DNA from: a virus | Virus record (IMG/VR): IMGVR_UViG_3300008219_004273 | Location: 1-54,247 of that record | DNA: 54,247 bases | Reading direction: 5' to 3' (one strand) | Shown: positions 23,001-32,155 of the stretch, in pieces | Position numbering within the stretch: position 1 is the stretch's first letter | Layout: each line of letters starts with the position of its first letter | Notes under the pieces: generated by a model | Databases searched by the model: none | What the model saw: only the letters and a program-made list of their open reading frames with translations | What the model was told of the DNA's origin: nothing | Made by a program: the position numbers and the translations under genes

Positions 23001-25568
23001 AGTGACAGATTCTAGAAAACTTGCTGTAGCATGATAATACGGATCGAGAGTACCAGAAACAACAGTCTTACTCATTTGATCGTGAATATAGACATTTGAA
23101 GTTGCACTGTATGTTTGGTCGCGACAATCATCACCCATACGATACCAAGCTAACAATTGCTGGGATCCCGTACTAGACGGTACAGAATACAGAGAATGCT
23201 CGAACAAATTAGTTGGCGATCCCGAATTGTACAGTTCAAGTGCTTGAGCATCAGTGAAAGTGAGGTTCCACAATGAAACTTCATCGATGAAGCCTGTAAA
23301 GGGTGCGATCGTACCAGAACCCAAACTACTAGTAAAGGGGTCGAAGTTGGGGTGGGCACCTATGAACATCTTCGTCGAGGCGCCGGTTGTGCCAAATGTC
23401 TCATTGGTTGAACTACTAACAAGATCGCCGTCAACGTACAACCTAAACACATCAGAGCCGTCTGCAACGCGATTGGCACTAAAGAGGGCATGATGCCAGT
23501 AGTTGTCGGCGTAACCCTCACCAGTACTAAGACGACCAGCAACAGAAGACGAAACAAACTCGGTAACAACAGAACCGGAACCGTCGACATATAAGATCAT
23601 ATCTTTGGCGTCAGTTGTCCAAAGAACCTGGTTTCGATCCTCTTGAAATGGTGTGCGAAACCACAACGAAACCGATGCTGAACCAACTGTCGTCATGTCA
23701 TAGTAAGATAACAAAGGCATTTTGTCTATTGTGTTGGCATCATCGATTTCTATATAAGTCGACGCGGTGTTGTTAAGACCTCTACCAAATAATATAGATC
23801 CTGAAAAATATTGTGATAAATCCGTTGGACAACTATCATTGTATAAGTCGTATATAGGACCAGAAGATGCAGTGTGATCAGTTGTGCTAGCTGTCAGAAA
23901 TGTATTCCAAAAGCTTACTTCATCGATGAGACCTGGAAAAAAACCTTCAAGTAGTTGGCTGCCGGATGCCCACGCTCCAATAATCGGATTACTAGAGGCT
24001 GTATACCCCGTCCCAACTATAGTAGAGGTGCTCTTCCATGCTCCGTCTAACCAAAGGTATTTTTGATCTCCATCGCTAGCTAAAACAGCATGGTGCCATT
24101 GATTATCTACAACACTTACACCACTATCAGCTCTCAAGACCACTGTGTCGGTACCGACAGTACCAATAAGATGGCCATTACTCTTGTTGATTGCAAGATA
24201 ATATTGGGCCAATGGATAATCCGCCGTATCAACTTTAGACACTAAAACCCATTCATTATCCATTTCGGTATAATCAGAAGAGTCTGTTTTAAACCACATC
24301 GAAATTGAAAAACTCGCGCTAGCGTGATTACCTTCCGATGGATAATTAAGCCAATCAAACAAGGTTTGAGTCGGCAGTAACTCCACATATTCATCTACCC
24401 CATTTAACTTCAATGAAGCTTGATTAATTAACTGTGCAGTTGTGCAGGCAGCCCCCATGTGAAAAGTTGTGTATCCGTTCTGCAATTCTCCAGTGCCATC
24501 AGTTTGTCCCCCAATAACATTACTAGTTGTAAAACTATCTCTGGCATCCAGCATCCACATACTGGAAGTTTCAATTGTATATCCTTGTGAATTTTGGGCA
24601 TCGAATTGTTGTCTATCTTCTCTATCTTCTCTCCAGAAACTAACAGTGAAGTTTTCTCGTTGTCGTGTTCTGCCGAGAAATGTATTGATTTCTCTCGGAT
24701 AAACGGTTTCTTTGTATATCAATCCAACAAATTCTTCTTCTTCGGAATCAGCATTGTTGTATACGTTAAAAAACTCATCATAAATCGTGCGCACAGATGA
24801 AGGATCAAGAGCTAATCTGTTGTTCAGTTTGACATATGAAAACATATTCTTATTGTTTCCGTGTGTATACTGATACCAATGAGAGCTTGGAGCATCTTTT
24901 TGTTTAATGCTATGTTGAATCGGCATAAACTTGCTCGTTACCGGTGGTTCATTATAATGTGTGAAGCCGAGAGCTTTGATTCGAGGCGACTTTTCTCGAC
25001 GTGGCTTTTCATTCTTTTTTGGCTGCGTCGATATAAGCGATTCATAAACCGCAGTGTCGGGCAAGCGACCTGGAACATCTTGAACAGATAATATATTGGT
25101 CGATCTGTGCTTTCTCGCAATGGGATGCTCACCGGTTCTCATTTGTTTCCAAGAAGGATGCTGATAAGGGCCATTGCGATGAAGCATTATAGCATTGAAT
25201 GTTTCTGCATCAACACTCATTCCTCCAAGATCGCCAACATATCCACTTGGAAAGCTCGAAGCACTCAATAGATTGTCGCTTGAGCTTAAACCATTAATAA
25301 TGATTGTACTATATCCAGCATACGACGTAGAAATTCCATTGGTGTTAGTAACTTCGCTAGCACTGACAAAGTTATATGCCGGCACAACCCCTTCAGCAGA
25401 AGAAGATACATACCCATCTTCAGGAGCGTGCCCAAAGGTCTCTGCTTTTGCTGGATAAGGATTTGATGCATTAATGGACGCAGTTATCCAACTATATTGA
25501 AGATCACTTCTCGGAATTGGGTGAGATACCCAATAGTTATCATATACTGATGCGGTTACAAATGCCAT
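20070..25568 (-). CDS. Giant virion protein with two laminin-G-like domains
   Basis: A 1832-residue protein. Two concanavalin/LamG-like jelly-roll domains can be read, at about residues 386-554 and 608-768. Each has a F-S-I-S-M-W-F or V-S-L-W-F strand, a N-Q/Y-W-H-H-A core, a LWLDG or LYVDG strand, and ends D-E-V-S-x-W-N. Such domains usually bind glycans, so surface recognition or attachment is likely (inference). The flanking thousand residues are Ser/Tyr/Pro-rich and unassigned. There is no collagen-like or chaperone module. ATATTTATAG lies in the 21 bp gap upstream, a possible weak variant of the recurring promoter-like box. Confidence 0.8.
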   Translation of the reverse strand: MAFVTASVYDNYWVSHPIPRSDLQYSWITASINASNPYPAKAETFGHAPEDGYVSSSAEGVVPAYNFVSASEVTNTNGISTSYAGYSTIIINGLSSSDNLLSASSFPSGYVGDLGGMSVDAETFNAIMLHRNGPYQHPSWKQMRTGEHPIARKHRSTNILSVQDVPGRLPDTAVYESLISTQPKKNEKPRREKSPRIKALGFTHYNEPPVTSKFMPIQHSIKQKDAPSSHWYQYTHGNNKNMFSYVKLNNRLALDPSSVRTIYDEFFNVYNNADSEEEEFVGLIYKETVYPREINTFLGRTRQRENFTVSFWREDREDRQQFDAQNSQGYTIETSSMWMLDARDSFTTSNVIGGQTDGTGELQNGYTTFHMGAACTTAQLINQASLKLNGVDEYVELLPTQTLFDWLNYPSEGNHASASFSISMWFKTDSSDYTEMDNEWVLVSKVDTADYPLAQYYLAINKSNGHLIGTVGTDTVVLRADSGVSVVDNQWHHAVLASDGDQKYLWLDGAWKSTSTIVGTGYTASSNPIIGAWASGSQLLEGFFPGLIDEVSFWNTFLTASTTDHTASSGPIYDLYNDSCPTDLSQYFSGSILFGRGLNNTASTYIEIDDANTIDKMPLLSYYDMTTVGSASVSLWFRTPFQEDRNQVLWTTDAKDMILYVDGSGSVVTEFVSSSVAGRLSTGEGYADNYWHHALFSANRVADGSDVFRLYVDGDLVSSSTNETFGTTGASTKMFIGAHPNFDPFTSSLGSGTIAPFTGFIDEVSLWNLTFTDAQALELYNSGSPTNLFEHSLYSVPSSTGSQQLLAWYRMGDDCRDQTYSATSNVYIHDQMSKTVVSGTLDPYYHATASFLESVTGSGGVFHHGPEGLDAWFRFNQVDIIAGSNGYCINEVARNNPRGSGVLWINEVPYTNVGRGYPLGYLYGSSSLLSTPLARYQTLLDTNDTPNTNCMKRFLSCPAGPIYARRTPEYNSVTGQELGYFAGDTLWEAGTQSGKSPFYDSYGHYQENMRGIGKDYSIVPEFRISEHMNYYVNEKSENFLAANSGFLTLEGASITSSANDDFCVTYSHSDFLKYFDVIEEDHKPFEKDKTLTLRCKALMKFLPYDGFYPADRTLQLATMFSQSYADNVNEFGGTIPYTFGTQPSWRTFIAPLFGPGVLYNSIKSGIAVDWPQMTSSFNITGGLGSCDSTKPFFPQPAASLKPDLDLRSLTSSARISSSFDVRIPFEALIEPENYLTVPLQDMEPHRSASLDSIAKWNGNGDSLYRLAMNNFLAESINLYLNNNNVTTLVSYPDNDPKHFNADASKIYKMRVVLRSGKLSRKKQILDSLPAVFFDWSSGSQLTNPTMTMYDRPSAFGPPTHAYGIHRQESYEPFTPPYYDGYSEVELTFKPTDTRRYYLNEIVSQLSASYYRIGTQFVTSPSPASGSRMHISASINFDVVTQLDSTVFDALTGRPKEVLQDENTPNIWSIQPKWETPILDFSNVSVTLPASGSGSVSRGMWHQYGSEPTAQQGIYLEVQDLDKNELTNVTLTGSLADLVGFAKTPIRLGTAGESFTVREAVVAVPYIEKNGERKFFKISKEQFAAAKLKLKMSVDYESDIEVGDTIVNMVDAMTKYIFPPEMDFLTFDTTSRSGEARYGGKSGIDPFVMYIFEFEHKLTRKDLTDMWQNLPPDIGTSFKANTVSIQHQMLEKEFFKFEDEVPDELRWKVFKVKQRAEKNYFNKIRKSVWHEKRQSFSRYGNTEGSRDHDSIYSYNWPYDFFSLVELVKMETDVSIGSATPLQISPLQPQTTEVILARPGTTTSVTLSSEKFAQSGGKKAIIRAIDTFSRGYSK

Positions 25569-25589
25569 ATTAACTCTTTACTATAAATA

Positions 25590-28500
25590 TCACGCTTCTT
25601 CAATTCTCTTTAAAGGATTCCTATTTACTTTGTGATACGAACCTACTGGATCCGCCCATTGACTATCAAAACCAAGTTGACCGCAGTGCCTCGTCAGTCT
25701 CGTTCTTAAGCCTTCGCGATCTCTTGCTGAAGATATTGTAGTGTTGCCCTCAATACTCATTCGAATCGTTCCTACTTCTCCACTTCCACTAGAACGCACA
25801 GAAAGGTTCCTATAAGGCAACGCATTGTGAACCGAATACTCCTCTGCCATTATATCCAGAAAGCCCTTAGAACTGATTTCTGGGCCTCCTGGAGCAGAAA
25901 AGCGACTAACGATTACTGAGTTGGATCCCGTTAGATCTCGACGAGGCAGTGTGAACTCAGTTCCATTCGATCCGGTATCAAAACGATTCGAAGATGTTTG
26001 ACCGAACACATTGCCGGCAACCGAAGTTATAACACCAACTAGCGTATGAACATGTGTTGTTGTTGGAAGCTCCGTATCAAACCTGTTTGGCAGCGAAACA
26101 CCGTTGTTATCTTTGAAATATGCATTGTTTGCTGTTCTGCCGGCGGCTGCGACCACATTCCAATTTGATTCATAGTTACCAATTCCAGAACCAGTAGTTT
26201 GCTGAATGTTTCTTATATTGATAGGGCGCTTAACAAACTCCTCACGTATTCGTGTGGCTCGTGGAGTATCCTTGTCGTGTGAACCTGTTGAAGTATAAGT
26301 CGGGCCCACAATACCCATAGCAGGTTCCAAACCGCCCAAAAGAATATACCAAGCCTCTGTTCTAGTATCTTGGTCATGCAAGTTGTTTGTGGTCGACAAT
26401 GAAGAATTATACTTGTTTATCGCAACGTGCCTGTGTTGCCGGCCTCCAACAAATTTCTCTGTGAATGGACCCTGCATTGGCACATCCTTGTCATCTCCAT
26501 AAGTATCCACATGAAGATTGGTGAAATCCATTCCCCCGATAATGTTTCCAAAACTAGAAGTCGCGATTTCGCTGACATACCCAGTAGTTACAGAAGAACT
26601 GTGAATGTTAAACGGAAGCAGTAAATCACCCTTTCCATATTCATATCCGCCGGCCGAACCAGATTCACGAGAATTTTGGACGTTGTATATATATTTTCTC
26701 TTTTGATTTGGAATCAATATGTCACTGCAACCATCAAAGTTGTTTATCCCTGAAGCGTCGACAAACAGATAATTAACCGAAGCAGTCACGCCAAGAAGAG
26801 GAAGTTCTTCTACATCACCAAATATCTCCGTTGCAATGCTAACATATTCTATTTTCTTGTTTTTGTGAAAGTTAACGCCGCCATGGATTTGTTGACTTTC
26901 ATTAACATTTAATTTATATGGTTTCGTAAATCTACGAATTGCATATGTTGAGCCGGCATAAGAAGTTCCATCTGTTTGAGAAAAATTTGGAACTGATCCA
27001 CTTCTGTGTCTGTCAGCATCATTAAAAGTTTCTCTCTGAGAATCGACGGTCGAATCGCCAGAAGCTATAACCGTATTAGTTCTCTCTGTTCTTTCTCGCC
27101 ACCAAAAACAGTTATCACTCTCGGCATTGGTAAGCGGTACATGAGCATATTCCCAATCATATAAAAGCTCTGTAACACCCCTTAATCCAGCTTCTGGATC
27201 TTTTTGTTTGAATTCTAATGTTGGGAACTTGGTCCAATACTTGTTCCTCTCAAGAACATGGCTTTCTACCATATTTCGAAGTCTATCAGACATGTTAGCC
27301 GAAGCCGGCGTCAACTGAAAAACCATTTTAGAAATTGCAGAATCGATCCACTTGTAGAAATTGATATATTTTTCTAAACTTGGTACATTTCGAACTCTCT
27401 CATAAAAAAGTTGGCGTATTTTTCCCAAGTCTTTGTAATCTTGACGATATCTGTTGACCGGTTCACCAATCAAATTATTAAAATCAATAATTGTGGCAAA
27501 GAAGTTGATCATCTCTTCTGAGATGGTCTGATACATGCTCTTTTCTACGGCAAAAAAGTGTGTAATTGGTCTGCTTTCTCTGGTAAACCTCTCATCATCT
27601 TGAGTAAGAATGTTGACCATATTGTCACTACTTATATTTTCTGGTAATCTCTGTTTTGCAGAATAAAGAAACTCATTACTTATTGAACTTGTAGCGCTAA
27701 CTGGAAAGAACTCACCTCTGCCGGCATGTTGACTTTTGACTACATTTCCGAACCAACCATATCTAGATGTCGTGGCAACAGAACCAGAAGAATAATCTTG
27801 AACTGTAAAATCACCACTTGCGTCGGATCCAGTTACAGTGTCAAAGTCCCAATGTAAAGCCAGTGTTTCCATAGATGGAACGTGGACGCCAGATAAGCTT
27901 GTTTTTGTAAGACCTATATTTTCATAAGGATGTTCTGTTCCAAAGTTGCTGGCATCGCGGGCGTGAGCCTTAATAGCATCATTAGAGAGATAACTTTTCC
28001 AATATCTAGCTGAAGATATCTTGACATCACTCTGTTGTATCACGGAACCAGTAAAATTAGTTCTATGAGCGCCGAGATATATGCGCTTGTTGGAAGTATT
28101 CGAAGGATCAGATGAAATACCAGTAGAAGTCAATGCTCCGGAAACATAAAATTCATTAACAACTTGATCTAAAACAGAATTTACACCATAAAACTCAACA
28201 TAAGAGGCAGTGGCGTTAATTGAATTAACCACTAAATCGTTTAATTTTCCACCTTTAACTAAGCCGGCGTTATTTGTCTTGTCTATATAAAATCTAACAG
28301 CAAAATTCCATTTTTGATTTTCATAAACATCTTCATAAAAAGAAGATGTCAATGTTGGCCAGCCAGCCAAAGAAGAAGTAAGCACGAATTTTACATTCTT
28401 TGATTCTGGTTCATCTCTAACAGAAAAAACCTGAAAATTGTTATTGTCGTTTGCTTCCCAAGTAAAATCAGATGAATCTTCAACTGCTTCATGAACTCCA

Positions 28501-30665
28501 AATAAAGAAGAAGACACAAATGGCGTTACATAATATCCATCTGCACCCAAGTCAGCTTTAACAGGGAATATAACTTCTGTTTCCAGTGTCCACGGCACGT
28601 ATAATTCACGGGTGACATTGGCTTGATCACTACCGCTAATATAAGACAATGTGCTGTTCGCGTCAGAAGAAGCAGATTGATACACAGTGGCACTAAAACG
28701 TTCTGGGTGATTAAAAGCTATATATTTTTTTCTATAAGCCGTAGAACGATAATTATCTTTTAATTCATATGTAGTGTTGTCTGCATAGAGGTTAATTTTT
28801 ATTAACTCGTCATCAACCCCAAAACACCTAATTAGATTTCTGAAAGCTTTTTCTGTGCCCTTTGATTTATAGATATAAACTAAATTATTATAAATATTTT
28901 TATAAATAATGTTTTTTAAATCATAGAGTTTCTTGTCAAACTCTCTTACTTCATCTCGGTTGGCAAAGTTTTCTAGTATCGTTGCCTGTGTAAACACATC
29001 CGATGAAACAAAACCAGTATTAGTTAACAACTTCTCAGTAAAAGGAAAAGGTTTAAAACTAGAACTAGTATAATCCACATTCTTAAGTTTTGGTAAGTTT
29101 TCAATTTGAAGATGGAGAGTGTCAAAATAACTACCAAGAACTTGTGTCAGTTTTTTTAAAGTTTGGGCATCACTATCTTCTTCGGTAATCCACGAAGGCA
29201 AAGTATGATATATGCCGGCGTTGTTTTTTAAATCGTGCGTTGATCCAGAGCTTTTAAGCATAGTTAGCAATGCATCAACGTTTGGATGAGAAGAATAAAT
29301 AATTGGATCTTTAAATTCTGTACTAGAAGCAGTGGCTAAAACTATTGCAGACCCTGTATTCCTAGAACTATCCCCGACGTATCCTGTCCAAGTACCATTT
29401 GAAACACGGCCGGAATAATCTAAAACAATTGAATCAATCGAAGAATTTGTTGTTATACCTTCGTTAAACTTGTAATAGACCCCAAGATTAACCGGATTAT
29501 CTTCATTATATTTATTAGATATCGTGCCAGAATACGCGACATCAGTGTTTGTCCCTCCTCCAACTTGTGTAAACCAGTATCTTCCAATGTCTTCAGAAGT
29601 TCTCTTCGCAGTCCAATAACGAAATTCATCCAAAGAACCGGATAATTTTCCATATCCTTCTCCAATGCCGGTTCCAATAAAAGCATTTCCAGATGGAGAA
29701 GTCCTTAACGCTCCAATGTTTGCAATTAAAGAACCAGTAACCTCACCAATAGTACTCCCAGTGTTTAAAGTATGATCCAAAATGCCGTTTAAATAAAACT
29801 TTGTTTGAACGACACTCGAAGAATTGATAAATGTAAAAGCAAAATGGCTCCAGTCGGTTAAAGTACCGGTCGTTGGCGTAGAACCAATTAGTTTCTGATA
29901 GTATCCGCTTGTCCCCGATTGAACAGTAACTAAAAATGGCGAACCACTAGTGGCGCCGGTTAATTCAATTGTTAAGCGACCATAATCCGCACTTGAACTA
30001 AGTTCTCCGTTCCATAAATCAAAAATGACCTCTTTTTCTGTTGAACTGGTTGTAAATGCCGGTTTTTTCAGCCAAAACTCAACCGAAACACCATTATCAC
30101 CGTCAAGTGCTGTGTTTGACTTTCTTCTGGTAACTGAATCATAAAAGTTTGCTTTTCCTTTATGTACACCAGGAAACGATTTTGCTATTGTTGTGGCGTT
30201 TGGATCTAGATGGGGTCCGCCTTTAAGTTGAATATATTCATGACCAGGTGAAGCTGATGAAGATGGTGCGCCATATCCACCAACCAAAGAACCAGATAAC
30301 GTTCCCCACCCATTAACAGAAAAATTAATATAACCATTTGTTCTTGGATATTTATTTTCAAAAATATATTTGTCGAGATAAGAAGACTCGTTGTGCCACT
30401 CTATTTTTTCTTTTAAGGATCCGTCATATGGATAGGTTTTATAGACTCTGGTTATAACATCTTCATAATATTGTTCTGCGGAACCATATCTGGCAAAATT
30501 GGAAGCGCTGGAAAAATCAACGTGAGGTATAAACCGGTCTTTTTGCTCAACATAAGTTGCAACATATTCAGGCGATTCAATTTCTCTGCCCAATTCATCA
30601 AGACTTTTGGCTGGAGTTACTGTGCTGTGGCCTTTATCTGAGTTAAAATAATCCTTTACACTCAT
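25590..30665 (-). CDS. Giant virion protein with laminin-G-like domains
   Basis: A 1691-residue protein. A LamG-like domain is clear at about residues 185-345: S-V-E-F-W-L-K-K, D-W-S-H-F-A-F-T-F, F-Y-L-N-G-I-L-D and G-S-L-D-E-F-R-Y-W. A second, more diverged one spans about 692-888 (K-W-N-F-A-V-R-F, then F-Y-V-S-G and A-R-Y-W-K). Between and after these are helical stretches, including K-L-Y-D-L-K-N-I-I-Y-K-N-I-Y-N-N near residue 580. It lies between the gp6 cluster and the 1832-residue protein and shares the LamG architecture with it, so the two probably form one large tail structure that contacts the host envelope. Confidence 0.8.
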   Translation of the reverse strand: MSVKDYFNSDKGHSTVTPAKSLDELGREIESPEYVATYVEQKDRFIPHVDFSSASNFARYGSAEQYYEDVITRVYKTYPYDGSLKEKIEWHNESSYLDKYIFENKYPRTNGYINFSVNGWGTLSGSLVGGYGAPSSSASPGHEYIQLKGGPHLDPNATTIAKSFPGVHKGKANFYDSVTRRKSNTALDGDNGVSVEFWLKKPAFTTSSTEKEVIFDLWNGELSSSADYGRLTIELTGATSGSPFLVTVQSGTSGYYQKLIGSTPTTGTLTDWSHFAFTFINSSSVVQTKFYLNGILDHTLNTGSTIGEVTGSLIANIGALRTSPSGNAFIGTGIGEGYGKLSGSLDEFRYWTAKRTSEDIGRYWFTQVGGGTNTDVAYSGTISNKYNEDNPVNLGVYYKFNEGITTNSSIDSIVLDYSGRVSNGTWTGYVGDSSRNTGSAIVLATASSTEFKDPIIYSSHPNVDALLTMLKSSGSTHDLKNNAGIYHTLPSWITEEDSDAQTLKKLTQVLGSYFDTLHLQIENLPKLKNVDYTSSSFKPFPFTEKLLTNTGFVSSDVFTQATILENFANRDEVREFDKKLYDLKNIIYKNIYNNLVYIYKSKGTEKAFRNLIRCFGVDDELIKINLYADNTTYELKDNYRSTAYRKKYIAFNHPERFSATVYQSASSDANSTLSYISGSDQANVTRELYVPWTLETEVIFPVKADLGADGYYVTPFVSSSLFGVHEAVEDSSDFTWEANDNNNFQVFSVRDEPESKNVKFVLTSSLAGWPTLTSSFYEDVYENQKWNFAVRFYIDKTNNAGLVKGGKLNDLVVNSINATASYVEFYGVNSVLDQVVNEFYVSGALTSTGISSDPSNTSNKRIYLGAHRTNFTGSVIQQSDVKISSARYWKSYLSNDAIKAHARDASNFGTEHPYENIGLTKTSLSGVHVPSMETLALHWDFDTVTGSDASGDFTVQDYSSGSVATTSRYGWFGNVVKSQHAGRGEFFPVSATSSISNEFLYSAKQRLPENISSDNMVNILTQDDERFTRESRPITHFFAVEKSMYQTISEEMINFFATIIDFNNLIGEPVNRYRQDYKDLGKIRQLFYERVRNVPSLEKYINFYKWIDSAISKMVFQLTPASANMSDRLRNMVESHVLERNKYWTKFPTLEFKQKDPEAGLRGVTELLYDWEYAHVPLTNAESDNCFWWRERTERTNTVIASGDSTVDSQRETFNDADRHRSGSVPNFSQTDGTSYAGSTYAIRRFTKPYKLNVNESQQIHGGVNFHKNKKIEYVSIATEIFGDVEELPLLGVTASVNYLFVDASGINNFDGCSDILIPNQKRKYIYNVQNSRESGSAGGYEYGKGDLLLPFNIHSSSVTTGYVSEIATSSFGNIIGGMDFTNLHVDTYGDDKDVPMQGPFTEKFVGGRQHRHVAINKYNSSLSTTNNLHDQDTRTEAWYILLGGLEPAMGIVGPTYTSTGSHDKDTPRATRIREEFVKRPINIRNIQQTTGSGIGNYESNWNVVAAAGRTANNAYFKDNNGVSLPNRFDTELPTTTHVHTLVGVITSVAGNVFGQTSSNRFDTGSNGTEFTLPRRDLTGSNSVIVSRFSAPGGPEISSKGFLDIMAEEYSVHNALPYRNLSVRSSGSGEVGTIRMSIEGNTTISSARDREGLRTRLTRHCGQLGFDSQWADPVGSYHKVNRNPLKRIEEA

Positions 30666-30667
30666 AT

Positions 30668-32155
30668 TTACTCAACCCTGAATTTGAATACATGTGGTTG
30701 TTCCTTATAAAAACCGTTTGGTAATTTATAAGTCAATTTTATACCATACATGTAGTCTTTTTCTAGAAGTGAAACTGGAAGGTCAAAATAGTTTCCCGAT
30801 ACGTCAAACGAAAGTCTGGTATAGTTGAGAGATCCAGTTCCATACTTGACAACATCCAAATCATCAATTGTTCTAATAATTCTGTAATAAGCATCTTCTA
30901 TAATCAAATTGTCAGGATCTGACTTGGCCTTTGTATATATGGTCGGACTCCAATCTTTCTGTCTCACATATAATCTAAATCTTGCCTCTTCATGTCGCGA
31001 ATAAACACTCTTGAGGTTTGTTATCGTCGTAACATAACTAGGACTTGGATTATAATCCGAAGAACTAATCGTATTCACTGTTATTCCAGAACCAGTATGA
31101 TATGCAGTAGGGGTAGATCCACTATGCCAAACAGGAAAAATCGTTGTCGCTGAACTAGTGTATGCGAACGAAGCCGAATAAATACCCGTAGACACATAAG
31201 TACCCGTAATGTTTAAATCATTATTAGTGACAACTCCACCACCAATTGGCAGTGTATATGCAGTCCCAGAAGTAGTAGTATTACTAGTGGAACCGGAATA
31301 AACACTGACCATTATTTTTCCTTCCCCCACGCCTGGTATGTTCTTCAATTGCCCTCTTACATTATTGTATAAATAAATGGTATTAAGGTTGTCTTCTGCT
31401 GAAAATAATGAACTACTAAGATAAAAACTGCCGGCATCATCTTTGGTTGAAGAATCCCATCTTGCTTCAAGTACGGGGCGTTTATACCAAAACTCTGTGC
31501 CTCTTGCAAAAAATTTCTTTGTGTAATAAGATCTAGTTTCAGATTCTTGAGCATCGGGAAACTTGACAATTACACCATAGTTGTCTTTTGAACCAAGAAC
31601 ATTTCCTGCGCTATTAACCCACTGCTCAACCAAAGGTGTAATATCAAGTTCAACGTCTTCTGTTCCATCATCAAATGAAGCAGTGAAAGAAGACGAAGAA
31701 TCAGTATAATAATCACCGCCGGCAGTCGTCCAAGTTACACCAGATGACGCATTTTCCCAGTTTGCGCCGGTCTCATCATACGTCAAATCAGTATAATTTT
31801 CCATATCCAGTCCAGTTCCCTCTTCCCAAGAGCGAGAAACCGCCGAGATAATCAAATTAAAGTTCTTTGGTAGAGTTTGGCTGTGACGAGCATTATACAA
31901 TCTCAAATAGAAACTTACACTTCCACTAGCCGGGATTGTGCCGGCAGTACGATCAGTGGAAAAGTCTGCGATCGGAAATTGAGTTAAAAACCTCATACTT
32001 TCAGTAGAAGCACTAGACGCCTGGCCGTAGATCGTAAACGCTTCAGAAACATCAGAAGCACCCATACTAGAACCGGTGCCTCTTGTAGATAGGTCTGATT
32101 TAAAAGCATTCGTTATTGTGGTATCTGCTGAAGCTATATATCTTCTAATGGCCAT
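30668..32155 (-). CDS. Virion protein with DNRLRE-like domain
   Basis: A 495-residue protein starting MAIRRYIASADTTITNAFKS. The first 230 residues follow the DNRLRE-type carbohydrate-binding pattern: a repeated A-D-T-T-I-T start, L-R-L-Y-N strands, S-W-E-E-G-T-G, a W-x8-W-x6-G-G block (A-N-W-E-N-A-S-S-G-V-T-W), and then D-I-T-P-L-V-E-Q-W-V. Proteins with this domain are usually extracellular and bind polysaccharide. The C-terminal half is beta-rich. Its start codon overlaps the stop of the gp6-like gene by one base, so it is probably translated with the baseplate wedge genes. Confidence 0.8.
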   Translation of the reverse strand: MAIRRYIASADTTITNAFKSDLSTRGTGSSMGASDVSEAFTIYGQASSASTESMRFLTQFPIADFSTDRTAGTIPASGSVSFYLRLYNARHSQTLPKNFNLIISAVSRSWEEGTGLDMENYTDLTYDETGANWENASSGVTWTTAGGDYYTDSSSSFTASFDDGTEDVELDITPLVEQWVNSAGNVLGSKDNYGVIVKFPDAQESETRSYYTKKFFARGTEFWYKRPVLEARWDSSTKDDAGSFYLSSSLFSAEDNLNTIYLYNNVRGQLKNIPGVGEGKIMVSVYSGSTSNTTTSGTAYTLPIGGGVVTNNDLNITGTYVSTGIYSASFAYTSSATTIFPVWHSGSTPTAYHTGSGITVNTISSSDYNPSPSYVTTITNLKSVYSRHEEARFRLYVRQKDWSPTIYTKAKSDPDNLIIEDAYYRIIRTIDDLDVVKYGTGSLNYTRLSFDVSGNYFDLPVSLLEKDYMYGIKLTYKLPNGFYKEQPHVFKFRVE

